NCBI RefSeq assembly: GCF_003696215.1
Contig: NZ_RFFG01000006.1
Coordinates: forward strand, 62,001-126,000
DNA length: 64,000 bases
Direction of reading: 5' to 3'
Source: Actinomadura harenae
GTDB lineage: Bacteria > Actinomycetota > Actinomycetes > Streptosporangiales > Streptosporangiaceae
The notes beneath the pieces are model-generated. The model made no database searches. It was not told where the DNA came from and worked only from the letters and a program-made list of their open reading frames with translations. Positions within the stretch are counted from its first letter, which is position 1. Each line of letters opens with the position of its first letter. The position numbers were made by a program, and so were the translations under genes. Of the stretch, positions 25,526 to 34,344 are shown piece after piece.

Positions 25526-26674
25526 CTACTCGGTGCCGCTCACGGACCTGAAGAGCCGCTCCCAGGAGTCGGCGATCGGGTCGGGGCCGTAGTCCGAGGC
25601 CTTCTTGAGGGCGGCCTCGGAGAAGTCGCGGCGGAGCGACTCGTCCTCGATGAGGCGGACGATGCCCGCGGCGAGGGCCTCGACGTCGCCCTCGGGGACG
25701 AGGAAGCCGTCGACGCCGTCGCTGACGAGCTCACGGGGACCGACCGGGCAGGCGAAGCTGACGACCGGAACGGCGCAGTTCATGGCCTCCAGCAGGACCA
25801 TGCCGAAGCCCTCGGTCTTCGAGCTCATCGCGAAGACCGAGCCCTTGGCGAGCTCCTCGTCGAGGCTGGTCGTGGCGCCCATCAGGAAGACGTGGTTGTA
25901 CAGGTGCTCGGTGCGGACCAGGCGGCGCAGCCGCTCCTCCTCCGGGCCGTCGCCGTGGATCCGGAGCGTCCAGTCCGGGTGCGTCTCGACGACCTTGCCG
26001 AACGCCCTGATCAGCTTGTCGAAGCCCTTGTTGCCGTCGAGCCGCCCGGCGCTGACGACCTGGGGGCGGGAGAGGTCGCTGTGCGGGACGTCGAGGGAGT
26101 GCAGGGCGTTCGGGATGCGCTCGACCCTGAGGTTCGGGAACTCCGCCGAGTAGGCGACCCGGTCGCTCTCGGTGAGCGTGACCAGGGCGTCCATCTGGGT
26201 CAGGACGCCGTGGTAGGCCTTGCGCCACTCCGCGTTGTGGTAGTCGAAGTTGGTGTGCTCCTGGACGATCCGGACCAGCGAGGGATCGGTGTACCGCTCC
26301 ACGAACAGGTCGATGGACGGCTTGGTCGTGACGACGATCCGGTCCTCGATGGTGGGCAGGTGGCGGATCAGGGCGTTGAGCCGGCGGCGGTGCTCCTCCT
26401 CCGCCGACACCCCGGCGGGGAAGGATTGATGCCAGGAGGTGTCCTCCTCGCCGTCGAACCCGTCCCAGTCGACGTGGGCCCCGGACGTGCTGTCGACCAT
26501 GGGGGTGATCCGGACGCGCTCGTCCACCGGGAACGGCGGGGCCTCCCAGTACCGCATCAGGGAGATGATCTCGACGTCGTGGCCCCGCGCCACCATGCCG
26601 TTCGCCTGGTTGATGACGGTGCGGACGGTGCCGCCGATCCCGAACGCGTTGAACAGCACGTAGGTCAGCTTCAT
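25526..26674 (-). CDS. GT4-family glycosyltransferase, TagE-like
   Basis: 382 residues. Starts MKLTYVLFNAFGIGGTVRT, with the glycine loop and Arg typical of poly(glycerol/ribitol-phosphate) glucosyltransferase-like GT4 proteins. C-terminal donor domain: SAGRLDGNKGFDKLIRAFG, IHGDGPEEERLRRL, and SSKTEGFGMVLLEAMNCAVP (EX7E). A role glycosylating the polyol-phosphate chain is likely from context. GTG at 26689 overlaps the previous stop (GTGA), but AGAGG is best placed for ATG 26674. Confidence 0.87.
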   Translation of the reverse strand: MKLTYVLFNAFGIGGTVRTVINQANGMVARGHDVEIISLMRYWEAPPFPVDERVRITPMVDSTSGAHVDWDGFDGEEDTSWHQSFPAGVSAEEEHRRRLNALIRHLPTIEDRIVVTTKPSIDLFVERYTDPSLVRIVQEHTNFDYHNAEWRKAYHGVLTQMDALVTLTESDRVAYSAEFPNLRVERIPNALHSLDVPHSDLSRPQVVSAGRLDGNKGFDKLIRAFGKVVETHPDWTLRIHGDGPEEERLRRLVRTEHLYNHVFLMGATTSLDEELAKGSVFAMSSKTEGFGMVLLEAMNCAVPVVSFACPVGPRELVSDGVDGFLVPEGDVEALAAGIVRLIEDESLRRDFSEAALKKASDYGPDPIADSWERLFRSVSGTE

Positions 26675-26685
26675 GAGTGGCCTCT

Positions 26686-27237
26686 TCACTCGCCGGTGGC
26701 GCGCCGCGCGCTGCGGACCGACAGGTGGTCGCCGTCGGTGTAGTACGGCAGGACGGCGACGCCGGCCTCGGTCTGCTCGGGGAAGAAGACGATCTTCTTC
26801 TTGCCGGGCATGTCGTCATGGTGCCGGCCGACCCGGAGCGCGAGCCTGCGGCCGCCGCGCGCCGAGACCAGGTGCAGGTCCCAGTGCTCGCGGGGCAGGG
26901 CGTCGCGGACGGCCAGGTCGCGGACGGGCACGACCGCCTCGAAGTGCGGGCCGTCGGTGGCGACCGGGAAGTACAGCCGGGAGGGGGTGCGCTCGGCGGT
27001 GCGGGTCATGCTGCGCTTGAGCCGGTTGACGATCCGCTCGGTCACCGAGGGGACGGGGGCCTTGCGGCGCTCGCGGGAGGTGAGCCGGAGCATCCACGGC
27101 TCGTCCACGGGTGCCCCGTCCGGCGAACCGCCGGAAACGATCGTTCCGAGGATGCGGATGTGGCCGTCCCGCGGCCAGACCTGGCCGATCTCGGCGTGGG
27201 AGCCGGCCCCCACGCTGGTCTCCGCAACCATCCTCAC
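26686..27237 (-). CDS. stand-alone beta-domain protein related to the spacer domains of the polymerase
   Basis: 183 residues, no signal or membrane segment. Its pattern (DGHIRILGTIVS, EPWMLRLTSRERR, HFEAVVPVRDLA, HWDLHLVSARGGRRLALRVG) follows the three beta-rich units inside the 1166-residue polymerase at 17.0 kb (DGRLRIEGHAYID ... IEIELRRRR ... FEVTPEQL ... TWHVYV). It is thus probably a free copy of that carbohydrate- or partner-binding domain. Translation overlaps the downstream GT4 gene. Known to me only as a hypothetical protein; function inferred from similarity by eye. Confidence 0.7.
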   Translation of the reverse strand: MRMVAETSVGAGSHAEIGQVWPRDGHIRILGTIVSGGSPDGAPVDEPWMLRLTSRERRKAPVPSVTERIVNRLKRSMTRTAERTPSRLYFPVATDGPHFEAVVPVRDLAVRDALPREHWDLHLVSARGGRRLALRVGRHHDDMPGKKKIVFFPEQTEAGVAVLPYYTDGDHLSVRSARRATGE

Positions 27238-27267
27238 CCTTTCGGTCGCCGGTATGGACTCGAAGTA

Positions 27268-28806
27268 TCACAGATCGCTGGAAGTGCTCGAAACCGCTTC
27301 GGTGAACCAGCCGAGGGCCGCCGCGAGGGCCGCGAACGGGACCACCGGAAGCAGGTAGCGGTAGTCGAAATCGGCCGTGAACGGGGGCACGACGAGCAGG
27401 GTGAAGGCGGTCAGCCAGGGCAGCAGCGCGGGCCCTCCCCAGTCGCGCGCGTGCCGGGCGACGCCCGCCATCCCGACGAGCAGCAGGACGCCCAGGAGCG
27501 CGCCGGGCAGGTACACGACCCGCTGGTAGGAGCGCATCCAGCCGGCGAAGGGCGCGACGATCTTCGGCACGGCGGTGGCGTGGCCGTAGGCGAGGGCGGG
27601 CTTGACCGCGGACTTCGGCTGCCAGGGCTTGACGGGGAAGCGGTACTCGGCGACCGTCCAGGGCGTCGGGTAGTCGGAGCGGCTCCAGGAGAAGGACCGC
27701 CCGGTGTCGCGGAACGCCCGGCGCAGGTAGTCGCGGGGCTGGGCCAGGATCGCCCGCTGGGCGAAGCGGGCGGCGCGGAGGTTGCCCTGCTGGTCGGCGA
27801 CGCCGCCGGGCATGGCGCGGAACGGTGATCTCGCGCCCCACAGGGCGGCGTAGCCGGGGGCGACGCCGGGGGTGTCGTGCTTCCAGTCGTGGCACAGACC
27901 GGCCAGATCGGGCGGCGGCTTGATCTTGGCGCAGTCGGCGAACGCGGCCGTCCGGCCGTAGAGGAAGAAGCCGTCGGTGGCGGACAGCTCGAACCGTCCG
28001 TGGACGGACTTGTACCAGCCCGCGTACCCGCCGAGGCCGACGGCGAAGATCGCCACCATCGCGGCCAGCGGCCGCCACCGCGCCGCCCACCCGCCACCCG
28101 GCTCGGACTCCCCGCCGGGCGCGGCGGCCAGGCGGGCCGCCCCGCAGAGGACGGCGACGAGCAGGAGCGGGAGCCCGACGGTGCGGGTCAGGGCGGCCCC
28201 GGCGAGCAGGGCGCCCGCCAGCAGGCCGAGGCGCCAGGTCAGGCGCCGCCGCCACAGGAGCGTCGCGACGGCGGCCACGGCGAGGAACTCGAACAGGACG
28301 TCCGACATGAGCATGTGCTCGAGCTGGATCTGGTACGCGTCGAACAGGACGGGCGCGGCGGCGACCGTGCCGACCAGCCCGGGAAGCCATGGTCTGTCCC
28401 GCCACCGGCCCCGCGTCCAGCGCCAGGCGACCGCGTACACCAGGACGGCCGTGCCGAGCCCCAGCAGATGCTGGACGACCACGATCAGCCGGAAGTCGTG
28501 GAACGGGTGCAGGAACCACAGCATCAGGGAGTAGGCGGACGGCCGCAGCGGCGACGGGGTGAAGTGCAGGGCGCTCTTCAGGTAGGTGCCGGAGTCACCG
28601 AACCAGAACACGGTCGGGTAGCCGAGCACCGCGACGGCGCGCAGCAGCACGGCCGCCGCGAGGGCGGCCGTGAACGCCAGGTGCGGGCCGAGGAGGGCGC
28701 GGGCGTGCGGCCGCGCGGCGCGCACGCGCGTGCGCCACCCCGCACCGGCCGTGGTCACCACGCCTCGCTCCGTCTCCGTCGTGCGGCGGCGGCTCGACCG
28801 TGCCAC
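27268..28806 (-). CDS. polytopic membrane protein, GT-C-like (paralogue of the 21.8-kb gene)
   Basis: 512 residues, about ten membrane spans. Shares FGDSGTYLKSALHFTPSPLR, QLEHMLMSDVLFEFLAVAA, YGRTAAFADCAKIKPPPDL and DFDYRYLLPVVPFAALAAA with the 586-residue protein at 21.8 kb but lacks its acidic tail. The conserved soluble loop between spans (about 290-400, with the CxKIK motif) faces outside by hydropathy. Probably uses polyprenyl-linked sugars; not proved. Five bp separate it from the downstream end of the tandem GT4 gene. Confidence 0.8.
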   Translation of the reverse strand: MARSSRRRTTETERGVVTTAGAGWRTRVRAARPHARALLGPHLAFTAALAAAVLLRAVAVLGYPTVFWFGDSGTYLKSALHFTPSPLRPSAYSLMLWFLHPFHDFRLIVVVQHLLGLGTAVLVYAVAWRWTRGRWRDRPWLPGLVGTVAAAPVLFDAYQIQLEHMLMSDVLFEFLAVAAVATLLWRRRLTWRLGLLAGALLAGAALTRTVGLPLLLVAVLCGAARLAAAPGGESEPGGGWAARWRPLAAMVAIFAVGLGGYAGWYKSVHGRFELSATDGFFLYGRTAAFADCAKIKPPPDLAGLCHDWKHDTPGVAPGYAALWGARSPFRAMPGGVADQQGNLRAARFAQRAILAQPRDYLRRAFRDTGRSFSWSRSDYPTPWTVAEYRFPVKPWQPKSAVKPALAYGHATAVPKIVAPFAGWMRSYQRVVYLPGALLGVLLLVGMAGVARHARDWGGPALLPWLTAFTLLVVPPFTADFDYRYLLPVVPFAALAAALGWFTEAVSSTSSDL

Positions 28807-28811
28807 CGCGC

Positions 28812-31010
28812 CTAGTGATCAGCCTTCCCCCCGGAGATACGAGCGCCTCCAGGTGATAGTTCCATGTTTGCTGAATGAATCCCGAAAACAAGATCCACCC
28901 AGGCGTCCTCGACGACCCGGAGCCCGTAGGACGTGCGGACCTGGGCGCGGGCGAACTCGCGTTCGTCCTCCCAGCGGCCTCCGGAGACGGTCGCGGCGAT
29001 GGCCTCGGCCATGTCCCGGGGCGTGCGGTGGATCCAGCGGGTGTCGTAGACGGTGTCCGCACCCGGCCACGGCAGCAGGGCCGGGATCGCGCCGGACGCC
29101 ATGCCCTCGGCGGGCGCGAGGTGGAAGCTCTCGTCGTCACTGGTGGACAGGACGAACCCGATCCGGCGCAGCCACGCGGGGACGTCGCGTCCGTAGGCGT
29201 CGAAGACGACACCGCCCGCGAGGGCCCTGGAGCGCCGGACGCGCCGGAACACCTCCTCGTAGTGCTCGCGCTCCTCGGGACGCTCCCAGATCCACCAGTA
29301 CTCCCAGGGGAGTTTGGACTTCACGAAGAGCGTGTAGCGGGGGTCCTCCCTGCGGAGTTCCTCCAGGACGTCCAACGCGAGGTCGAAACGCTTGCGGGAC
29401 GGCGCGATCCCGATGATGCCGAGGTGGTGCTTGGCCCCGGGGAGCTTGACGCGGTCGAACTGCTCGTCGTCCACCCAGTTGGGGATGACCTGGACCTTGT
29501 GCGCGGGCCACCCGGTCATCTGCAACGTGAGGTCGGCGTAGTGGGGGCTGACGCAGACGACCTTGTCGACGGCGTCGATGTCGAGCTTCATGGGCCAGCC
29601 CGAGTAGAGCTCGAACCGGTGTAGGCGGACGAGCAGTTTCTGCCCCGGCTGCTTGTTGCGGGCGTACCAGAGGGCGTTCGGCCCGCACCACTCGCAGATC
29701 ACGACGTCCGCCCACTGGACGAGTTCGAGGCTGCGTTCCGGGTCGTGCGTCTTCAGCGCGGGCCACTTGTCGAGGCGGACCTCCATGTCCGGACGGTCGC
29801 GCAGGTGGTCCAGCAGCTTGGTGAAGAACTTGAGGTCGTGCCCGGCGACGACGACCTTCAGCTTCCCTTCGCGGCGAGGCTCGGGGAACGTCGCCTCCAG
29901 ATAGCCGCGCATACGGCGGACGGCGGCGTCCAGGCTGTAGTCGGCGGCAGCGGCGCGGCAGCGTTCCGCGGCCTGCTCGTAAAGCTCGGGGTTCTTGCCA
30001 ATGAGCGTGAGCGCGTCGACGACATCGCTCTCGGACGAGGCGAAAAGCGGGTAATCCTCGCCGAACAGACGCTCGTGCATGGGGTTGCGGTTCAGCACGA
30101 CCGGGACGCCCAGGGAACCGCTCTCCAGCACCTTGGTGGAGAGCTCCAGGCTGGTGTCCATCGTCAGGTCGCGCCACGACAGGGCCACATCGCCGCTCGC
30201 CGTGAGGCGCATGGCCTCGGCGCGCGGGTGGCCGCCATGCCATACGACGCCGTCCCCGTTCTCCAGGGCGGTCTTCATCGGAGCGGCGAATCCCGCTTCC
30301 TGATGGATCTTGTCGCCGACCATGTGCAGCTCGGCGTCCACGCCCCGCGCGCGCAGGAGGGCGGGCAGGCGGGTCATCTCGAGCGTGTTCCAGCGGGGGG
30401 CGAACTTGCCCGTGTAGACGAGACGCAGCTTCCCAGAGGGCGCGCCCGCCGCACGCGGCTCCAGACCGTCCGGCAGGACGACCACGGGTGGGAACAGCAC
30501 GCTCTTCCCCGCCGTCGCCGGAACCGCCGCCTCCAGGAAGCCGCGCAACTCCTCGGTCTGGCAGAGGAGCATGCGCGACGCGTCCGCGATGCGCCGCAGG
30601 TCCCCCTTCGACTTGCCGTCGAACTCGGCCGCCGACTGCGGGACGTCGGTCAGGTACGTCCAGAGGCGGCCCTTGAGCGGACCGGCGGCCAGTTGTCCCG
30701 CCAGCGCGCGCCCGCGCACGACGGCCAGGTCGAACGGCCGCTGCGCGTCGATCCGCCCGATGACGGCCGCGGCCTCCGCGGGACGCATCGGGCCCTCGCC
30801 CGTCAGCCCCTCCTCATGCGGGGAGAGGACGGTCACGCGCGGGAGCGCGCGCAGAGGGTCGACGAGCCGTCCCGTCCGGACGGGCGCCTTCAGGACGAGC
30901 GTGACGTCGCAGCCCGCGCGCGCGAGCGTCTGCACCATGCCCTGAGCCCAGATGGCCGAGCCGTCGATCAGATTCAGGTCCACGTCTCCGTAGACGAGGG
31001 CGCGGGTCAA
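28812..31010 (-). CDS. tandem glycosyltransferase with two GT4-type halves
   Basis: 732 residues from TTG 31010, with AGGAG five nt upstream and TTGA overlap with the previous stop. Half 1 (about 1-355): MTRALVYGDVDLNLIDGSAI, YTGKFAPRWNTLEM, LELSTKVLESGSLGVPVVLN. Half 2 (about 360-732): VVVAGHDLKFFTKLLDHL, ICEWCGPNALWYA, CVSPHYADLTLQM, GIAPSRKRFDLALDVLEEL and SDDESFHLAPAEGMASGAIP. Two GT-B units in one chain could add two sugars in sequence or act as a processive enzyme. In-frame codons upstream of the TTG lie over the neighbouring gene and are not used. Confidence 0.85.
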   Translation of the reverse strand: MTRALVYGDVDLNLIDGSAIWAQGMVQTLARAGCDVTLVLKAPVRTGRLVDPLRALPRVTVLSPHEEGLTGEGPMRPAEAAAVIGRIDAQRPFDLAVVRGRALAGQLAAGPLKGRLWTYLTDVPQSAAEFDGKSKGDLRRIADASRMLLCQTEELRGFLEAAVPATAGKSVLFPPVVVLPDGLEPRAAGAPSGKLRLVYTGKFAPRWNTLEMTRLPALLRARGVDAELHMVGDKIHQEAGFAAPMKTALENGDGVVWHGGHPRAEAMRLTASGDVALSWRDLTMDTSLELSTKVLESGSLGVPVVLNRNPMHERLFGEDYPLFASSESDVVDALTLIGKNPELYEQAAERCRAAAADYSLDAAVRRMRGYLEATFPEPRREGKLKVVVAGHDLKFFTKLLDHLRDRPDMEVRLDKWPALKTHDPERSLELVQWADVVICEWCGPNALWYARNKQPGQKLLVRLHRFELYSGWPMKLDIDAVDKVVCVSPHYADLTLQMTGWPAHKVQVIPNWVDDEQFDRVKLPGAKHHLGIIGIAPSRKRFDLALDVLEELRREDPRYTLFVKSKLPWEYWWIWERPEEREHYEEVFRRVRRSRALAGGVVFDAYGRDVPAWLRRIGFVLSTSDDESFHLAPAEGMASGAIPALLPWPGADTVYDTRWIHRTPRDMAEAIAATVSGGRWEDEREFARAQVRTSYGLRVVEDAWVDLVFGIHSANMELSPGGARISGGKADH

Positions 31011-31699
31011 CGAAGCTCCTTCAGCGTGGCCACGGGATCCCAGTCCAGAACGGCCAGGGTCGGCGGCGGGTTGTCTCCCCAGAGAACGACGGGGATGTCT
31101 CGTACGCGCGCGATGCCACGGGCCTCGTCCAGGTCCCGATCGCGGTCGAACATGCCGGGGACGCCGAGATACGCCCACGCCCCGCCCGGCTCGCCCGCGC
31201 ACGCGTCGACGACGAGGGCGTCCACGTCGGCGGTCTCCAGGACCGTCCGGACGTCGTGCGGGTGGATCGCCACGACCTCGTAGCGGTGCGCGAGCTCCGC
31301 CGCCGCGTCCCGGCCGAGGATCCCCGCGACGACCGGACGGTCCGACGGGCGCTGCACGAGCAGCCGGTCCTCCGGCCGGTCGAACCGGTCGAGCCGCCGG
31401 GACGCGCTCTCCCGCAGCGTCGCCGACTCCATCGGCCGGTCGCGCTTCTTCCACAATTTGTACAGCTCGCGGGGCAGGCGCGCGGCGCGGCGGCGCGGGT
31501 TGCGCGCGGCCCCGGCGACGAGCCGCCCGAACTGGACGGTCGTCGAGGTCTCCAGCGCGGCCAGCCGCCGCTCCAGCTCCTCGACGCGGGCGTCGCTCTC
31601 GCGCAGGGCGGCGCGCAGCCGGGCGGACCGGTCCCGCGTGGACCGGTCGCGCGCGGATCGGCCGGGCGCGGCTCGTTCGGGCACGGGTCGTTCAGGCAC
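31007..31699 (-). CDS. hypothetical protein: coiled coil plus CgeB-like N-domain fragment
   Basis: 230 residues. N-terminus has a RDRSTRDRSARLR repeat, then a coiled-coil stretch (ARVEELERRLAALETSTTVQ, about 37-57). The C-terminal part has DVDALVVDACAGEPGGAWAY and IPVVLWGDNPPP, which recalls the ESxWxGxGGxW ... IPTVFWNKEDP pattern of the CgeB/DUF3880 N-terminal domain of some GT4-like enzymes, but no catalytic C-domain follows. It overlaps both wecB (8 bp) and the tandem glycosyltransferase (4 bp), so it is a tightly coupled operon member and may be a partner subunit of that enzyme. Confidence 0.65.
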   Translation of the reverse strand: MPERPVPERAAPGRSARDRSTRDRSARLRAALRESDARVEELERRLAALETSTTVQFGRLVAGAARNPRRRAARLPRELYKLWKKRDRPMESATLRESASRRLDRFDRPEDRLLVQRPSDRPVVAGILGRDAAAELAHRYEVVAIHPHDVRTVLETADVDALVVDACAGEPGGAWAYLGVPGMFDRDRDLDEARGIARVRDIPVVLWGDNPPPTLAVLDWDPVATLKELR

Positions 31700-32846
31700 G
31701 GAGGAACTCCAGGATGACGTCGGCGATGCGGGGTCCGGCGTGCCCGTCCCACAGCGGAGGCACCCGGTCCGCGGGCGGCCGTTCGCCCTCCAGGACCTTG
31801 CGCGCCGCCGGGACGAGCTCCTCCAGCGACACCAGCCGGTTGGTGCCGTGGGTGAGGGTGATCGGCCGCTCGGTGTTCGGCCGGACGGTCAGGCACGGCA
31901 CCCCGAGGACGGTCGTCTCCTCCTGGATGCCGCCCGAGTCGGTGACGACGGCCGCCGCGCCGCGCACGGCCGCGACGAAGTCGACGTAGCCGAGCGGGTC
32001 CAGGACGCGGACGCGCGGGTGGTCGTCCAGCCCGGCGGCCATGAGGTTCACGCGCCCGCGCGGGTGCACGGGGATGACCAGGTCGGCCAGGTCCGCGACG
32101 CCGTGCAGCCGCTTGACCAGTGCGGTCGCCTTCGCCGGGTCGTCCACGTTCGCGGGCCGGTGCATCGTCGCGAGGACGTACCGCTCCGGCAGCGCGTGCT
32201 CGCGGCGCACCCGGGCGGTGTCGAACCGCTCCAGGTTGCCGAGCAGCGTGTCGATCATCGGGTTGCCGACCAGGTGCGCCCGGCCCACCGGGATCCCCTC
32301 GGCGGCCAGGTGCCCGACCGCCTCCGGGCTCGTGACCAGGCACAGGTCGGACAGCTGGTCGGTGAGCCGCCGGTTGACCTCCTCGGGCATGGTCATGTCG
32401 AAGCTGCGCAGCCCGGCCTCCACATGGGCGACCGGGACGCCGAGCTTGGCCGCGACGAGAGCGGCGGCGATCGTCGAGTTCACGTCGCCGTACACGATGA
32501 CCAGGGCCGGTGAACGCCGGATGAACTCCTCCTCCAGCCCGACCATCAGCGCCGCCGTCTGCGCGGCATGCGAGCCCGACCCGACGCCGAGGTTGACGTC
32601 CGGCTCGGGCAGGCCCAGCTCGTCGAAGAACACCTCCGACATCCGCCGGTCGTAGTGCTGGCCGGTGTGCACGACCGCCTGCCGGGCACCGCGTGCCGCG
32701 AGCGCGGCGATGACCGGCGCCGCCTTCACGAAGTTCGGCCGCGCCCCGAGGACGTGCACCAGCTCCCCCGCGTCCGCGGCGTCCACGGCCCCGCCCGACG
32801 GCTCCCCCGGGAGTTCACCCACCGTTTCCCTCACCTGTTCGCCCAC
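31692..32846 (-). CDS. wecB: UDP-N-acetylglucosamine 2-epimerase (non-hydrolysing)
   Basis: 384 residues. Signatures: GARPNFVKAAPVIAAL, HTGQHYDRRMSEVFFDELGL, VYGDVNSTIAAALVAAKLG, HVEAGLRSFDMTMPEEVNRR, TDSGGIQEETTVLGVPCLTV and RPITLTHGTNRLV. Converts UDP-GlcNAc to UDP-ManNAc in the cytosol. With wecC at 34.3 kb it supplies UDP-ManNAc and UDP-ManNAcA, used in linkage units of teichoic acids and in teichuronic-type polymers. First gene of the leftward operon 32846-27268; divergent from a GT4 gene with a 46-bp gap. Confidence 0.95.
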   Translation of the reverse strand: MGEQVRETVGELPGEPSGGAVDAADAGELVHVLGARPNFVKAAPVIAALAARGARQAVVHTGQHYDRRMSEVFFDELGLPEPDVNLGVGSGSHAAQTAALMVGLEEEFIRRSPALVIVYGDVNSTIAAALVAAKLGVPVAHVEAGLRSFDMTMPEEVNRRLTDQLSDLCLVTSPEAVGHLAAEGIPVGRAHLVGNPMIDTLLGNLERFDTARVRREHALPERYVLATMHRPANVDDPAKATALVKRLHGVADLADLVIPVHPRGRVNLMAAGLDDHPRVRVLDPLGYVDFVAAVRGAAAVVTDSGGIQEETTVLGVPCLTVRPNTERPITLTHGTNRLVSLEELVPAARKVLEGERPPADRVPPLWDGHAGPRIADVILEFLRA

Positions 32847-32878
32847 CTGCGCTTTCCCTTCCGTTCATCGGACGCGCC

Positions 32879-32884
32879 TACGCT
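32879..32884 (+). promoter_or_regulatory. -10 box for leaderless GT4 gene
   Basis: TACGCT, 8 nt before GTG 32893, in the 46-bp divergent gap with wecB. Confidence 0.45.
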
Positions 32885-32892
32885 CGCCCGCC

Positions 32893-34317
32893 GTGTTGAA
32901 ACGCTCCGTGTACATGTCGGCGCTCGCCGTCCGGCAGCTGCGGGACGAGCCGTCCCGGGCCAGCCGTCTCGCCGTCCGCCTGGCGGCCCGCGCCGCTCCG
33001 GGCCTGGGCCGGACGAGCCTGGCCAAGCCGAAGCCCCGCGCACCCCAGCGCGAGGCCGCTGACCTGCGCGAACTCCTGGCCGCTCCGCCCTATCCGGCAC
33101 GGCCGGCGGCCACCGGGGACGTGCGGGCCGTCCTGATGCTCGTCACCAACTCGCTGCCGGTCACCAACGCGGGCTACACCGTCCGGACGCACCGGATCGC
33201 GGTCGCCCAGCGCGAGGCGCTCGGCTGGGACACGCACGTGGTGACCCGGCTCGGGCACCCGCTCGCGCAGGGCGTCGGCGACGCGCGGGCGCGCGTGGAC
33301 GTCGACGGCGTCCCCTACCACCGGCTGCTGCCCTGGGGCCCGCCGTCCGGTCCTCTGGGGGCCGTGGAGAAGGCCGCCGACCTGGCCGGACGCCTCGTCA
33401 AGGAGGTGCGCCCGGACGTCCTGCACGCGGTCAGCGACCACCGGAACGCGGCCGTCGCGCTGGAACTCGGGAAGCGGTACGGGCTGCCCGTCACCTACGA
33501 GGTGCGCGGCTTCCTGGAGGACTCGTGGCTGTCGCGGTCCCCGTCGCACCGGCCGTCCGACGACTTCTACCGGCTGACCCGCGAGCTGGAGACGCGCCGC
33601 ATGCACGAGGCGGACGCCGTGGTCACGCTGGGCGAGACGATGCGCGCCGAGATCGCCGGACGCGGCGTCGACCCGGCCAAGATCACCGTCGTGCCGAACG
33701 CCGTGGACGAGGGCTTCCTCGAACCGCTGCCGGACGCCGCCGACCTGCGCGCCGCGCTCGGCCTGCCGGACGGCGTCCCGGTCGTGGGCCTGACCTCGTC
33801 GTTCTACGGCTACGAGGGCATCGACACGCTCATCGACGCCGCCGCGCTGCTGCGCGACGGAGGCGACGACGTCACGCTCCTGCTCGTCGGGGACGGCCCG
33901 GAGCGCGCGGCGCTGGAACGCCGCGCCGCCGAACGCGGCGTGCGCGCCGTGTTCCCCGGCCGGGTCCCGCCGTCGGACGTCCGTCGTTTCCACGCGCTCC
34001 TCGATGTGTTCGCGGTCCCCCGCCGGGCGGACCGGGTCTGCCAATTGGTCACGCCCCTGAAACCTCTGGAGGCGATGGCGGGGGGAATCCCAGTAATAGC
34101 AAGTGATGTCAGCGCCCTGCGCGAAATCGTGGAACCGGGCGTGACCGGCACGTTAACTCTTCCGGAAGACGCGGAGGCGTGGGCCAATTCCCTGGGGGAG
34201 CTCATTTACAGTCCGGAACTGAGAAAGAAATTGGGGCAGGCCGCCCGAGAATGGGTGCGCGACGAACGCACATGGCGCGCGGTGACCGCGCGCTACCGGG
34301 CCGCCCACCGCCCCTGA
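32893..34317 (+). CDS. GT4-family glycosyltransferase
   Basis: 474 residues from GTG 32893. A basic N-terminal extension (1-75) precedes the GT-B domains: MLVTNSLPVTNAGYTVRTHR, HAVSDHRNAAVALEL, YEVRGFLEDSW, and in the C-domain TSSFYGYEGIDTLIDAAALL, LLLVGDGPERAALERRA, VTPLKPLEAMAGGIPVIASD (EX7E region). Cytosolic; donor unknown, but sitting between wecB and wecC suggests ManNAc or ManNAcA. The last 240 bp (34080-34315) use visibly more A/T-ending codons than the rest. Confidence 0.86.
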   Translation: MLKRSVYMSALAVRQLRDEPSRASRLAVRLAARAAPGLGRTSLAKPKPRAPQREAADLRELLAAPPYPARPAATGDVRAVLMLVTNSLPVTNAGYTVRTHRIAVAQREALGWDTHVVTRLGHPLAQGVGDARARVDVDGVPYHRLLPWGPPSGPLGAVEKAADLAGRLVKEVRPDVLHAVSDHRNAAVALELGKRYGLPVTYEVRGFLEDSWLSRSPSHRPSDDFYRLTRELETRRMHEADAVVTLGETMRAEIAGRGVDPAKITVVPNAVDEGFLEPLPDAADLRAALGLPDGVPVVGLTSSFYGYEGIDTLIDAAALLRDGGDDVTLLLVGDGPERAALERRAAERGVRAVFPGRVPPSDVRRFHALLDVFAVPRRADRVCQLVTPLKPLEAMAGGIPVIASDVSALREIVEPGVTGTLTLPEDAEAWANSLGELIYSPELRKKLGQAAREWVRDERTWRAVTARYRAAHRP

Positions 34318-34344
34318 ACTCCTGAAGCGAAGGGAGCCACCGGC

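Noticed and set aside
31011..31454. N-terminal extension of the tandem GT4 gene to ATG 31454
   Set aside because: The extension is Arg/Pro-rich and overlaps the preceding gene; TTG 31010 has AGGAG and begins the glycosyltransferase fold.
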